From contig NZ_JBAMDA010000001.1 of assembly GCF_036964665.1 (NCBI RefSeq), positions 248,001-312,000 on the forward strand: a stretch of DNA of 64,000 bases. Reading direction: 5' to 3'. Below the pieces are notes generated by a model that saw nothing but the letters and a program-made list of their open reading frames with translations, was not told where the DNA came from and made no database searches. This DNA is from Nitrobacter sp. NHB1. GTDB taxonomy: Bacteria > Pseudomonadota > Alphaproteobacteria > Rhizobiales > Xanthobacteraceae. The position numbers and the translations under genes are program-made. Positions 8,933 to 18,370 of this stretch are shown one piece after another (the stretch's first letter is position 1; every line of letters starts with the position of its first letter).

Positions 8933-9739
8933 GTGCTGAGACCAAGGATTATCCCCTGCCTGCTGGTCCATAACGGCGGTCTGGTCAAGACGGTCGGATT
9001 CAAGCAGCCGAAATACGTCGGCGATCCGATCAATGCGGTGAAGATCTTCAACGAGAAGGAAACTGACGAACTCGCGGTGTTCGACATCGATGCGACGGCG
9101 AACGGCGCGGAGCCTGATTTCCGGATGATTGCCAATCTGGCCGCCGAGTGCCGGATGCCGCTTTGCTATGGCGGCGGTGTCAAAACCGTCGAGCAGGCGA
9201 AGCGCATTGTGGGTCTCGGTGTCGAGAAAGTGGCTATAAGTTCGGCCGCGATTGAAACACCCGAACTGATCGGCGCGGCGGCGCAGGAGATCGGAGGGCA
9301 GAGCGTCGTTGTCGTCATCGACGCCAAAAAGGACGGCCGTACCGGGGATCATCAGGCGTGCACGCACAACGGCACCCGTTCGACCGGCCGGTCGGTGATC
9401 GATGTCGCGAAACAAACCGAAGCGCTGGGTGCCGGCGAGATCGTGATCAATTCGATCGATAACGACGGGATGATGAAGGGTTATGACCTGGCTCTCGCTG
9501 TCGAGGTTCGAAAGGCCGTGCGCTTGCCGGTGACGTTTCTGGGTGGCGCCGGATCGTTTGCGCACATGGAGGCCGTGGTCGCGGCCTGCGGCGTGGTGGG
9601 CGTTGCGGCCGGCAGCTTTTTCGTGTTCAAGGGGCCTTACAAGGCTGTCCTAATCAGCTATCCTTCCGCCGAGAGGAAAGACGAGCTTGTTCGCGTCGCC
9701 GCTTCCGGTCCGGCGCTTAACCCGGACCGCATTGCGTGA
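8933..9739 (+). CDS. hisF: HisF paralogue of the sugar amidation complex
   Basis: A 268-residue TIM-barrel protein of the HisF family, starting at a GTG three bases after hisH. Canonical HisF begins with IPCLDV, whose Asp is the first catalytic acid of the cyclase. Here the segment reads IPCLLVHNGGLVKTVGF, so that Asp is Leu; the second catalytic Asp (VVVVIDAK) is kept. The same replacement is known in the O-antigen HisF2 proteins next to WbpG. It is therefore unlikely to make imidazole glycerol phosphate and probably channels ammonia from HisH toward WbpG. Its last third keeps the barrel phosphate-site glycines (LGGAGSF, VAAGSFF). Confidence 0.9.
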   Translation: MLRPRIIPCLLVHNGGLVKTVGFKQPKYVGDPINAVKIFNEKETDELAVFDIDATANGAEPDFRMIANLAAECRMPLCYGGGVKTVEQAKRIVGLGVEKVAISSAAIETPELIGAAAQEIGGQSVVVVIDAKKDGRTGDHQACTHNGTRSTGRSVIDVAKQTEALGAGEIVINSIDNDGMMKGYDLALAVEVRKAVRLPVTFLGGAGSFAHMEAVVAACGVVGVAAGSFFVFKGPYKAVLISYPSAERKDELVRVAASGPALNPDRIA

Positions 9740-9805
9740 CAAGCATCAAATTGCGTGATGGGACCGATCGGCGGCACGTTTCCTTGATGAAGGCCCGGAT
9801 AACCC

Positions 9806-10834
9806 ATGTTCAATGACAAAGTATTGCTGATTACGGGCGGGACAGGGTCGTTCGGCAAGGCCGTGTTGAAGCGGTTTTTATCGTCTGGCCAGCGCGAGAT
9901 TCGGATCTTCAGCCGCGACGAGAAAAAGCAGGACGATCTCCGCAAGCGATATCCCGACCCCAAGCTGAAATTCTACATTGGCGATGTCCGGGATTCGCGC
10001 AGCGTGGGTGCTGCGATGCGCGGTGTGGATTACTGTTTTCACGCAGCCGCATTGAAGCAGGTGCCGTCCTGCGAATTCCACCCGATGGAGGCGGTGCGGA
10101 CCAATGTCCTCGGGACTGAAAACGTGCTCGAAGCCGCGATCGCCTCGGGCGTTAAGCGCGTCGTCTGTCTGAGCACTGACAAGGCGGTTTACCCGATCAA
10201 TGCCATGGGCATATCCAAGGCGATGATGGAAAAGGTCATGATTGCGGTTTCGCGCAATCTGGACGACACCGTGATTTGCGGTACGCGCTACGGAAACGTC
10301 ATGGCGTCGCGTGGGTCGGTGATTCCGTTATTTGTCGAGCAGATCATGGCCGGCAAGCCGATCACCATGACGGACCCGGCCATGACGCGGTTTATGATGA
10401 CCCTGGATGAGTCCGTCGAACTGGTCCTCCACGCATTCGTCCACGGAAACAACGGCGATATTTTCGTGCAGAAAGCGCCAGCAGCGACGGTCGCGGTGCT
10501 GGCGCGGGCGCTGGTGTCGCTGATGGGCAAGCCGGACCATCCGATCGTCGAGATCGGAACCCGGCATGGCGAAAAACTTTATGAAACGCTGTTGAGCCGC
10601 GAGGAGATGAGTCACGCCGAGGATCGCGGTGGTTATTACCGCGTTCCGGCTGACGGTCGCGATCTGAACTACACGAAGTTCGTGGAGGAGGGAGAGCGGC
10701 GTATCAGCTCCGAGCATGACTATAACTCCCACAATACCACGCAGCTCGATGAAATCGGTATGAAGCAGCTTCTTCTCAAGCTCGATCTCGTGCAGCGCGT
10801 TGCACGTGGCGATAACGTCGTGATGGACGACTGA
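9806..10834 (+). CDS. wbjB: UDP-GlcNAc 4,6-dehydratase/5-epimerase (WbjB/CapE/FnlA)
   Basis: A 342-residue extended SDR enzyme that starts UDP-L-FucNAc synthesis from UDP-GlcNAc. The NAD(P) motif TGGTGSFGKAVL is near residue 10. The active-site segment is LSTDKAVYPINAMGISKAMM, in which the usual SDR tyrosine is replaced by Met (M-x-x-x-K), as in CapE. LKQVPSCEFHPMEAVRTNV is typical of the group. The two following genes encode the remaining enzymes of the same pathway in the order of the Staphylococcus capEFG and Pseudomonas wbjBCD operons, which makes the assignment firm. Confidence 0.92.
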   Translation: MFNDKVLLITGGTGSFGKAVLKRFLSSGQREIRIFSRDEKKQDDLRKRYPDPKLKFYIGDVRDSRSVGAAMRGVDYCFHAAALKQVPSCEFHPMEAVRTNVLGTENVLEAAIASGVKRVVCLSTDKAVYPINAMGISKAMMEKVMIAVSRNLDDTVICGTRYGNVMASRGSVIPLFVEQIMAGKPITMTDPAMTRFMMTLDESVELVLHAFVHGNNGDIFVQKAPAATVAVLARALVSLMGKPDHPIVEIGTRHGEKLYETLLSREEMSHAEDRGGYYRVPADGRDLNYTKFVEEGERRISSEHDYNSHNTTQLDEIGMKQLLLKLDLVQRVARGDNVVMDD

Positions 10835-10838
10835 GACC

Positions 10839-11951
10839 ATGAAAATCGTCATCACGGGCGCCGACGGCTTCATCGGCACGAATCTCCGCATCCGACTGCG
10901 AGAACTCGGCCATTCCGACATCGTGCGTATCACGCGCGAAACAACTTCCAAACAGCTCGCCGATGCGGTGTCATCCGGCGATTTCATCTTTCACCTTGCG
11001 GGCGTGAATCGTCCGAAGACCGAGGCAGATTTCCTGTCTGGTAACGCGGGATTCACGGACCGGCTGTGCGCCGCGCTGGCCGCGAGCGGCCGTTCCGCGC
11101 CGGTGGTGATGTCCTCGTCCACCCAGGCCGCGCTCGACAACCCCTATGGGCGCAGCAAGCTCGCCGCGGAAGAGCGGTTGCGCCGCTATGGCCAGGAGGC
11201 CGGAGCGAAGGTCTACATCTTCCGGTTGACGAACGTATTCGGCAAATGGGCTCGTCCGAGCTACAACTCCGCCGTCGCGACGTTTTGCTATAATGTCACG
11301 CGGAGTCTTCCGATCAGCGTTAACGATCCGGCGGCGGCGCTGCGGCTGATCTACATCGACGATGTCGTCGAGGCGTTCATCAAGTGCCTTGAAATGCCGG
11401 CGCCCCCCGCCGGCTTTGTCGATGCGTCGCCGGTTTACGAGACGACGGTCGGTGCAGTTGCCGACTCGATCCACGGCTTTGCCGAAAGCCGCTCATCGCT
11501 GATCAGTCCGCCGGTCGGCGTCGGCCTGATACGGGCACTCTATTCGACCTACGTCAGTTATCTGCCAGCTGAATCATTTGCCTACACGGTGCCGCGTTAT
11601 GGCGATCAGCGCGGCATGTTCTCGGAAGTGCTGAAAACGCCGGACTGCGGACAGTTTTCGTATTTCACGGCGCATCCGGGCATTACGCGCGGGGAGCACT
11701 ATCACCACACCAAGACCGAGAAGTTCATCGTGATCCGCGGCAAGGCGCGGTTCGGTTTTCGCCATATCGAAACCAACGAGCGCCATGACATTTTCGTTCA
11801 AGGCGGCGAGGGCCAGATCGTTGAAACCGTTCCGGGCTGGGCGCACGACATCACGAATGTCGGTGACGACGAACTGATCGTGATGTTGTGGGCCAACGAA
11901 ATCTTCGACCGGTCCCGCCCGGACACGATTGCCATGAAGGTTATTGCGTGA
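10839..11951 (+). CDS. wbjC: Bifunctional UDP-sugar epimerase/reductase with cupin domain (WbjC/CapF/FnlB)
   Basis: A 370-residue protein with two domains. The N-terminal SDR domain ([15 protein letters not shown]; catalytic Y of [12 protein letters not shown] near residue 105) reduces the 4-keto group. The C-terminal cupin (about residues 250-365) carries a metal-site cluster, [12 protein letters not shown] and [10 protein letters not shown], and performs C3 epimerisation in CapF. It is the second step of UDP-L-FucNAc synthesis. It starts four bases after wbjB, and its TGA overlaps the GTG of wbjD. Confidence 0.92.
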   Translation: MKIVITGADGFIGTNLRIRLRELGHSDIVRITRETTSKQLADAVSSGDFIFHLAGVNRPKTEADFLSGNAGFTDRLCAALAASGRSAPVVMSSSTQAALDNPYGRSKLAAEERLRRYGQEAGAKVYIFRLTNVFGKWARPSYNSAVATFCYNVTRSLPISVNDPAAALRLIYIDDVVEAFIKCLEMPAPPAGFVDASPVYETTVGAVADSIHGFAESRSSLISPPVGVGLIRALYSTYVSYLPAESFAYTVPRYGDQRGMFSEVLKTPDCGQFSYFTAHPGITRGEHYHHTKTEKFIVIRGKARFGFRHIETNERHDIFVQGGEGQIVETVPGWAHDITNVGDDELIVMLWANEIFDRSRPDTIAMKVIA

Positions 11952-13081
11952 AAAAGCTCAAGGTCATCACGATCGTCGGAACGCGGCCGGAGATCATTCG
12001 GCTCTCGCGCGTGATCGCGGTGCTGGATCGGCATTGCGATCACATCCTGGTCCACACCGGGCAGAATTACGACTATGAACTGAACCAGATTTTCTTCGAT
12101 GACCTCGGTGTCCGCAAGCCGGATCATTTCCTCGACAGTGCCGGCTCTAACGCGGCCGAGACCATCGGCAATGTCATCGCCAAAGTTGATCGCGTATTCT
12201 CCGAGATCAAGGCCGACGCAATGCTCGTGCTTGGCGACACCAATAGCTGCCTTGCGGTCATTCCTGCCAAACGCCGCCGTATTCCAGTCTTCCATATGGA
12301 AGCAGGCAACCGCTGCTTCGACCAGCGTGTGCCGGAAGAGATCAACCGCCGTATTGTCGACCACATCGCCGACATTAATTTGACCTACAGCACGATCGCG
12401 CGCGACTATCTGCTGCGCGAGGGGTTGCCCCCGGATCTGGTCATCAAGACCGGAAGCCCGATGTACGAGGTTCTGACGCACTATCGACCGAAGATCGATG
12501 CTTCCGATGTTTTGGCGCGGTGGAATCTTTCGCCGGAGAATTATTTCGTCGTCAGCGCGCATCGCGAGGAAAATATTGAAACGCCATCGGCCTTCGCGAA
12601 GCTGGTGGCCGTACTCAATGCGGTTGCCGAGGATTACGGACTTTCGGTGATCGTCTCGACCCATCCCCGAACCCGGAAGCGTATCGATGAAGAACGGATA
12701 GCGTTTCATTCCGGGGTTCAGTTGCTCAAGCCGCTCGGATTTTCGGATTACGTCAAGTTGCAAATGTCTGCCCGCGCGGTGTTGTCCGACAGCGGTACGA
12801 TCAGCGAGGAATCGTCGATCCTGAATTTTCCGGCCCTGAATTTGCGCGAAGCGCATGAGCGGCCCGAAGGCATGGAGGAGGCTGCCGTCATGATGGTCGG
12901 CCTTGACGTCGATCGTGTCCGACAGGGACTCGCTATTCTCGCGGACCAACCGCGCGACGAGCAGCGCGGGTTTCGGCTGGTCGATGATTATTCAGCCCCG
13001 AACGTGTCCGACAAAATCGTTCGGATCATTCACAGCTATACGGACTACGTGAACCGCGTGGTCTGGCGCAAGTACGATTGA
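11948..13081 (+). CDS. wbjD: UDP-N-acetyl sugar 2-epimerase making UDP-L-FucNAc (WbjD/CapG/FnlC)
   Basis: A 377-residue GT-B-like epimerase of the WecB family. Markers are [15 protein letters not shown] at the N-terminus, [31 protein letters not shown] and the C-terminal [14 protein letters not shown]. It completes UDP-L-FucNAc synthesis, as shown by its place directly after wbjB and wbjC. An in-frame extension runs back to 11888 inside wbjC; the GTG at 11948, overlapping the wbjC stop, is preferred. The window has no second 2-epimerase of the WbpI type, so the diamino uronic acid may stay in the gluco form unless WbpI is elsewhere. Confidence 0.9.
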   Translation: MKKLKVITIVGTRPEIIRLSRVIAVLDRHCDHILVHTGQNYDYELNQIFFDDLGVRKPDHFLDSAGSNAAETIGNVIAKVDRVFSEIKADAMLVLGDTNSCLAVIPAKRRRIPVFHMEAGNRCFDQRVPEEINRRIVDHIADINLTYSTIARDYLLREGLPPDLVIKTGSPMYEVLTHYRPKIDASDVLARWNLSPENYFVVSAHREENIETPSAFAKLVAVLNAVAEDYGLSVIVSTHPRTRKRIDEERIAFHSGVQLLKPLGFSDYVKLQMSARAVLSDSGTISEESSILNFPALNLREAHERPEGMEEAAVMMVGLDVDRVRQGLAILADQPRDEQRGFRLVDDYSAPNVSDKIVRIIHSYTDYVNRVVWRKYD

Positions 13082-13160
13082 TGACATGCGGGCCGCGATT
13101 GATTCGATGGCAGTTGCAACAATCGCCACGTCTATCGAATCTCGTTTGGTCCGCATCTAG

Positions 13161-14020
13161 AGGCTGTTAGGGACCTGCGGCGAGTTGGGCTGCATTTTTG
13201 AGCATGATGCAGACGAATGCGATGAGGTGGATATCGGCGAGGGTCGCTGCGCATCGCTCGTAATCTCTGGCAAGGCGGCGGAAACGCGTCGCCCATGCAA
13301 AGGTGCGCTCGACCACCCAGCGTCTCGGCAACAAGACAAAGCTGCGCTTGGCTTGCGGAAGTTTGACGACGCTCAGTTCGATGCCGTGGGCGCCTGCGGC
13401 TGCCGCGGCACGTTCGCCGGTGTAGCCTTGATCGACGAAAGCGATCTCGACACTCTCGTCCGTCGCGGCCTGGATATCCTTGGCCATTTGGCCGACGGCG
13501 TCTCGATCTCCGACGCTCGCAGCCGTGACGTGGAGCGCGAGCATGTGGCCGAGCGTATCCACGGCCAGATGCAGTTTGGATCCCTTCTTGCGCTTGGCGC
13601 CGTCGTAACCGGCGCGGGCTCCGCTCTCGGGCGTCGAACGTAATGTCCGGCTGTCGATGATCGCCGCCCGCGGCTGCGCGTCATGCCCGGCCGCCAGACG
13701 CAGCAGCGCCCGCAAATCCTCCGCGAGTGCTTCAAAGCATCCCGCACGAAGCCAGCGTTGCGCCTGCTGATAAACCATCTTCCATGGCGGCAAATCGTTG
13801 GGCATCCATCGCCATGGCGCGCCTGTCTTCACAATGTAACGCAGCCCGTTGAAGACCTCGCGAAGCAGATAGCTTCGTTGTCCGACATTCTCCGGCAGCA
13901 ACGTCAGGTAGGGCACCACCAATGCCCACTCATCGTCCGATACATCGGACGGATACGGCCTGCGTGATTCGCTCATCACGCAACCCTCAGAAGTTACTGT
14001 TAATCAGTCCCTAACAGCCT
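13161..14020 (-). mobile_element. Intact IS5-family insertion sequence
   Basis: An 860-bp element with perfect 14-bp terminal inverted repeats (AGGCTGTTAGGGAC at 13161-13174 and its complement at 14007-14020). Both ends are flanked by CTAG (13157-13160 and 14021-14024), so the target duplication is either CTAG or its central TA. One full-length transposase reads on the minus strand. Identical ends and an intact frame suggest a recent, possibly still mobile copy. It separates wbjD from the next glycosyltransferase, whose ATG begins three bases beyond the right CTAG. Confidence 0.92.
13167..13976 (-). CDS. IS5-family transposase
   Basis: A 269-residue single-frame DDE transposase. It opens with SDVSDDEWALVVPYL, followed by GLRYIVKTGAPWRWMP. 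The first catalytic Asp lies in IIDSRTLRST, the second in IAFVDQGYTGE and the Glu in RWVVERTFAWATRFRRLARD. The ATG at 13976 is chosen; a GTG lies directly before it. The stop codon falls inside the terminal inverted repeat. The reading frame has no interruption, so the protein should be active. Confidence 0.93.
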   Translation of the reverse strand: MSESRRPYPSDVSDDEWALVVPYLTLLPENVGQRSYLLREVFNGLRYIVKTGAPWRWMPNDLPPWKMVYQQAQRWLRAGCFEALAEDLRALLRLAAGHDAQPRAAIIDSRTLRSTPESGARAGYDGAKRKKGSKLHLAVDTLGHMLALHVTAASVGDRDAVGQMAKDIQAATDESVEIAFVDQGYTGERAAAAAGAHGIELSVVKLPQAKRSFVLLPRRWVVERTFAWATRFRRLARDYERCAATLADIHLIAFVCIMLKNAAQLAAGP

Positions 14021-14027
14021 CTAGACG

Positions 14028-15260
14028 ATGCGAATACTTTACATCACCCAGTGGTTCGAGCCCGAGCCGATCGTCAAGGGCATCGTGTTCGCCAAGGCGT
14101 TCGCCGAGCGCGGGCACCAGATCGAGGTCGTCACCGGTTTTCCGAATTATCCGTCCGGGAAGACCTATCCGGGATACCGCATCGGACTCTACAAGCGTGA
14201 GATTGTGGACGGGATTGTTGTTCATCGCGTGCCGCTCTATCCAAGCCACAACAGCTCGAGCGTCGGCCGTATCTTGAACTATTTCTCCTTCATGGCGAGC
14301 GCCGCACTGTTTGCGATGTTTCGCGCGCGCCGTTTTGACATTGTCTATTGCTACCCACCGATCACGGGCGGTCTCGCAGCCATTTTCGCCGGTTGGTTGT
14401 CGCGGCGTCCGTTCCTGATCGACATCCAGGACTTGTGGCCGGATTCGGTGGTGAAGTCCGGCATGACCGGCACGCGGAGGATGGAAAAAATCCTGAATCT
14501 GATGTGCAATTTTGTCTACCGACGCGCAGCTGGAATCCTGGCGCAGTCAAAAGGGATCAAAAGCCGCTTGATCGAACGCGGCGTCACGCCGGGGAAGATT
14601 TCCGTCATCTACAACTGGGCGGATGAACTCGCTGCGGCGCCGGCGGGCCTTGCTGACCTCACGCGCTACGGCTTCGAAGGTAAATTCAATATCGTGTACG
14701 GCGGCAACCTCGGGCGTGTGCAGGGGTTGGATGTTCTGGTGCGTGCGGCACACCTTGCGCGGCAGCGCGCCCCTGATTTGCAGTTGCTGCTGATCGGAGA
14801 TGGCATCGAAAGTGACAATCTGAAGCAGCTAGCGCATGAGTTGGATGCGGAGAACATGCGGATCGCACCGGGCGTGCCGCGAAAGATGATCGGGGATGTG
14901 TTCGCGGCGGCGGATGTGCTGGTGTTGCATCTGTGGAACGATCCGCTGTTCAGAATTACGATTCCCCAGAAAACGCAATTCTACATGGCCATGGGCAAGC
15001 CGATCCTGATCGGAGTGGAGGGAGAGGCGGCGGAGTTCGTCACGACCGCGGGCGCCGGCGTTGCGGTGCCGTCCGACGATGTTGATGCGATGGCGGATGC
15101 GATGGTGCGGCTATCGCAGATGCCGCGCGAACGATTGGTGGACATGGGCCAACGTGGGCGCGAGGCTTATTGGCGGACATTTTCGTTTGCGACCGCGATC
15201 GCAGAGACCGAAGCCGCGTTCCATGGTGTGATCGAATCTGCACGTGGCAACAGTGCTTGA
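14028..15260 (+). CDS. wbuB: GT4-family glycosyltransferase, WbuB-like (probable L-FucNAc transferase)
   Basis: A 410-residue GT-B transferase. The N-terminal ITQWFEPEPIVKGIVFAKAF and the VTGFPNYPSGKTYPGY segment are hallmarks of the WbuB group, which in Escherichia coli and other O-antigen loci is linked to L-FucNAc transfer. The donor domain shows NIVYGGNLGRVQGLDVLV. Placement just after the UDP-L-FucNAc genes fits. An IS5 element lies three bases upstream of the start, and no clear ribosome binding site is visible in the residual native sequence, so expression may depend on the IS or be reduced. Confidence 0.85.
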   Translation: MRILYITQWFEPEPIVKGIVFAKAFAERGHQIEVVTGFPNYPSGKTYPGYRIGLYKREIVDGIVVHRVPLYPSHNSSSVGRILNYFSFMASAALFAMFRARRFDIVYCYPPITGGLAAIFAGWLSRRPFLIDIQDLWPDSVVKSGMTGTRRMEKILNLMCNFVYRRAAGILAQSKGIKSRLIERGVTPGKISVIYNWADELAAAPAGLADLTRYGFEGKFNIVYGGNLGRVQGLDVLVRAAHLARQRAPDLQLLLIGDGIESDNLKQLAHELDAENMRIAPGVPRKMIGDVFAAADVLVLHLWNDPLFRITIPQKTQFYMAMGKPILIGVEGEAAEFVTTAGAGVAVPSDDVDAMADAMVRLSQMPRERLVDMGQRGREAYWRTFSFATAIAETEAAFHGVIESARGNSA

Positions 15261-15420
15261 CAGGCTTATGATGACGCGCGCGCTGATATGAAATCTGGAC
15301 GAAGATGTGACTCTGTTGTTTGATTGAAGATAATTTGAGCGGGTTGGAAATACTGAGATCCTAATATGCAGTTTGCGACGAATTTCCGTCGGTAGTTCGG
15401 TAGGACAAGAGGAATTTCGT

Positions 15421-16368
15421 ATGAATACGCACTCCGGTTCCGGCGCTAACGAACGTGTACTCGACGATCGCGATCCGGACTATTGGGGAATGATACTCGA
15501 CCTCGTTCCGCCTGTCCTGCGCGCGTGGAAGATCATCGTGGTTGCGACGATCGCCGCTGGCGCGCTCGCCTACTTCATTGGCTTGTTTAACGTTTCGCAC
15601 CCGCCCAAGGTATTCACCAGCATGACCTACATCGGGCCGCTGGATGCGGCCAAGGCGACATATGCCGGGTCGGTTCTACGTTCAGTGCCGGTCATGAAAA
15701 TTGCCTTGGAGAAGTTTGCGAATTATCCGGTGCCGGGAACGTCAGATCGAGAACGCGGTGCACGTCTGGCTAGCGCCATTCAGTTTTTTCCCGCAATGGC
15801 ATCGGATCCAAAGCAACCGTCGCTTTATGTGCTGGCAGTCTCGGATTCCGATCCGGCGCGAGCGCAGGCGATTGCCTCTTCCCTTATCGACGCCTGGCTT
15901 GCGACGACCAAGCCTCAACCGGAAGCAGCCGCACGGCTTGGCCGTCTCCTGAAGGCCACCGAGACACAGATCTCGGATCTGTCAACGCTCATCAACGAGC
16001 TCCTGAAGCATCCCGAGTTGCTCGGGTCGAAGCCCGGCAATATGCCTGCAGATGTCGCGTCTCTCATCAAGCTTCGCGCTGACAGCATGGAGAAGGTTGA
16101 AGGCATCAAGAGCGAACTCGCGGGAATCGGCGCGGATGTCATCTTTTCGCCGCCGACGATGCCGGACAAATCGGTGCCGGATGCACCCGGGCTTTCGCCC
16201 TGGCGGGCGGTTCTTAAGGCAATGGGCGTTACCTTTGCAGCATTGCTGGTGATCGTCTTGCTTCGCCACATTGTGCTGTTGAACGTGAATAGCCCAATCT
16301 ATGGATCGAAAATGAAACGCATTTGCCAGGCCCTGCCATGGCGGAGGGCCAGGAAAAGCGTGTCTTGA
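15421..16368 (+). CDS. Wzz-like chain length determinant protein
   Basis: A 315-residue polysaccharide co-polymerase with the expected layout: a membrane helix at about residues 37-57, a long periplasmic region with helical character (residues 60-255), a Pro-rich stretch (SVPDAPGLSPWRA) and a second membrane helix at about 270-290. This is the Wzz/PCP1 plan that sets O-chain length. The ATG at 15421 is preferred over an upstream in-frame TTG at 15373 because an AGAGGA ribosome site lies eight bases before it. Overall similarity to Wzz is inferred from architecture. Confidence 0.75.
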   Translation: MNTHSGSGANERVLDDRDPDYWGMILDLVPPVLRAWKIIVVATIAAGALAYFIGLFNVSHPPKVFTSMTYIGPLDAAKATYAGSVLRSVPVMKIALEKFANYPVPGTSDRERGARLASAIQFFPAMASDPKQPSLYVLAVSDSDPARAQAIASSLIDAWLATTKPQPEAAARLGRLLKATETQISDLSTLINELLKHPELLGSKPGNMPADVASLIKLRADSMEKVEGIKSELAGIGADVIFSPPTMPDKSVPDAPGLSPWRAVLKAMGVTFAALLVIVLLRHIVLLNVNSPIYGSKMKRICQALPWRRARKSVS

Positions 16369-16375
16369 GCGGCGC

Positions 16376-17296
16376 ATGTCCCTTCGGATTCTAGTTACCG
16401 GCGCGTCCGGCTTTATCGGCTCGGCGCTTGTTCCCGCGCTCGCCGCGGCGGGACACCACGTCCGCGCTGCATCTCGAAAGCCTGTTGCGGTCGGGGATCG
16501 TATCGAATATGTCGCGCTCCCGGATTTCGAGAGCGAGTTCGACTGGAATCCGTTTGTCGCCGATATCGACGTCGTTGTGCACCTTGCCGCCATCGCGCAT
16601 CGTCAGGGTGGCGACGCGGTCGACTACGACAAGGTCAATCGCGGAGCGGCGGTTAGCCTGGCTCAGGCATGTTCACGCCATCAGGTGCGGCGCCTGGTTT
16701 TCCTGTCCTCGATCGGTGCGCAGACCGGCTCAGCATCCGATTTGGTTCTGACGGAAGGCGACGAGCCGCATCCGGTGACCGGATATGATCGGGCCAAGCT
16801 CGCGGCGGAGGACGCGATCCGAGATAGCGGCGTGCCACACACGATCCTCAGGCCAGTGATCGTGTATGGTCCGCATGCGAAGGCGAACATAGCTTTTCTG
16901 CTCCGCATTGCATCTTTACCGGTTCCTTTGCCGTTCGGTTCGTTGCGAAACCGGCGCTCGCTGCTGGCGGTTCGCAACCTCGTGGACGCGATCATGTTGA
17001 GCCTCGACAGCCCGGCAACACTCAACGAAACCTTTGTCGTCGCCGATCCCGAGCCGATGTCGATCGCGGGCATCTTCACCTGCCTTCGCGCGGCGACCGG
17101 ACGGCCCGCTGGACTCTTTCCCGTTCCAGCCGGCCTGATCGCCGGATTGCTCCGCCTTACCGGGCGGACGTCGCTCTGGGATCGCATTGGACGGGATCTC
17201 GTGGTCAATCCAGCTAAACTGCTCGCAGCCGGATGGAAGCCGTCCCTCACCACGCGCGAAGGCCTTCGTGCGATGGTTGAGAAGTCGCAGACGTGA
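16376..17296 (+). CDS. NAD-dependent sugar-nucleotide epimerase/dehydratase (extended SDR)
   Basis: A 306-residue enzyme with TGASGFIGSALVPAL at the N-terminus and a catalytic Tyr-Lys pair in VTGYDRAKLAAED, preceded by the Ser of FLSSIGAQTG. It is of the WcaG/GalE-like class, short in length. In related loci such a gene next to a WbpL-type transferase makes or reduces the first sugar (for example WbpV in Pseudomonas, a UDP-4-keto sugar C4 reductase). That is the likely role here, since the convergent neighbour is a WbpL-type transferase. The exact reaction cannot be read. Confidence 0.75.
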   Translation: MSLRILVTGASGFIGSALVPALAAAGHHVRAASRKPVAVGDRIEYVALPDFESEFDWNPFVADIDVVVHLAAIAHRQGGDAVDYDKVNRGAAVSLAQACSRHQVRRLVFLSSIGAQTGSASDLVLTEGDEPHPVTGYDRAKLAAEDAIRDSGVPHTILRPVIVYGPHAKANIAFLLRIASLPVPLPFGSLRNRRSLLAVRNLVDAIMLSLDSPATLNETFVVADPEPMSIAGIFTCLRAATGRPAGLFPVPAGLIAGLLRLTGRTSLWDRIGRDLVVNPAKLLAAGWKPSLTTREGLRAMVEKSQT

Positions 17297-17320
17297 CGGC
17301 GTTCGTATCTGGCCGTGCTG

Positions 17321-18370
17321 CTACAGAGCCGGCCGCCGCACTTTCGAGAACCTGAACAGGATGAGCCCGACAACGGCGGCGCCCGCGATCAATGCGATAA
17401 TTTTAACCGCAGGCGACGTCACCAACGTTGAGGAGATGGCCAGCGCGGCCAGCACGAGATTGAGTCCGAACACGGTTCCGACCACATCGAGAACCGAAAA
17501 TCCGTTATTCGTCGCGCGCTGATAGTAGTGCGACCGGTGCGCCGCCCAAATTGTCTCGCCGGCGAACAGCCGGCGCAGCATCGTGATGGTGGCATCGGCA
17601 AGATAATAGAGGGGCAGTAGCAACGCGGCGGTGAGCTGGCCGCGATAGGCGAGCTCGAGCAGGGACCAGCCAAGCAAAAGGCCGATGGGAAGACTGCCGA
17701 CGTCGCCGAGAAAGACTTTTGCAACCGGCCGGTTGAATGGCGCGAAACCAATCAAGGCGCCGCCGAGCGCGCCGGCAACGATCACGGTCATCGGTGGCAG
17801 GTGACCCAGCAATCCCAGCGCAACGATCGCCCCCGCAATGGGGACGGCTTCCGCGACGGTCATCCAGTCCAGTCCGTCCATGAAGTTGACGAGGTTGACG
17901 AACCAGACGCCGGCCAGCAGCAGGACGCCGCGCTCGATCCAGAGCGGGCCGAGCGGGAAGATCCGGACGTCGCCGGGCCACGTCGACAGGATCGCTCCCA
18001 CCGCGATCGCCTGGGCGAGTAGGCGGGCCAGAACCGGAAGCGACCTGATATCGTCCGCCGCGCCTACAATGGCGATAAAGAATGTCGCACCCAGCGCATA
18101 GAAGGAAGCTTCCGTTCTCGCCACGGCCGCGAACGCGACGGTAGTGACAAGCGTTGCGGCGATGACGGCGATCCCGGCGCCTTGTGGCGTCGGAAGCTTG
18201 TGGGAGGACCGCGCGTTTGGCTTTGCGAGCGCGTAGCGCTGCATCAAGGGCATCAGCAGCCACGTCAGGGCGAACGAGAGAGCTGCTGCGACGACGATGG
18301 TCAGCAACGACGAAAATTCCCAGGATGAGTCCACGGCCAGCCGACAAGCTCCAACGGTACGACCGGCCAT
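17321..18370 (-). CDS. wbpL: WecA/WbpL-type undecaprenyl-phosphate sugar-1-phosphate transferase
   Basis: A 349-residue polytopic membrane enzyme of the MraY/WecA family that loads the first sugar phosphate onto undecaprenyl phosphate. Signatures are the Mg-binding GAADDIRSLP (about residue 105), NLVNFMDGLDWM (about residue 165), VFLGDVGSLPIGLLLG (about residue 220) and the cytoplasmic HRSHYYQRATN loop (about residue 285). It is the only minus-strand gene within the otherwise plus-strand sugar cluster, apart from mobile or broken genes, and it converges on the epimerase gene. WbpL type is favoured over WecA by neighbours; the symbol is tentative. Confidence 0.82.
   Translation of the reverse strand: MAGRTVGACRLAVDSSWEFSSLLTIVVAAALSFALTWLLMPLMQRYALAKPNARSSHKLPTPQGAGIAVIAATLVTTVAFAAVARTEASFYALGATFFIAIVGAADDIRSLPVLARLLAQAIAVGAILSTWPGDVRIFPLGPLWIERGVLLLAGVWFVNLVNFMDGLDWMTVAEAVPIAGAIVALGLLGHLPPMTVIVAGALGGALIGFAPFNRPVAKVFLGDVGSLPIGLLLGWSLLELAYRGQLTAALLLPLYYLADATITMLRRLFAGETIWAAHRSHYYQRATNNGFSVLDVVGTVFGLNLVLAALAISSTLVTSPAVKIIALIAGAAVVGLILFRFSKVRRPAL

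Noticed and set aside
8315-9739. Reading hisH and hisF as histidine biosynthesis genes
   Set aside because: There are no other his genes nearby, the HisF copy lacks the first catalytic Asp, and WbpG is adjacent.
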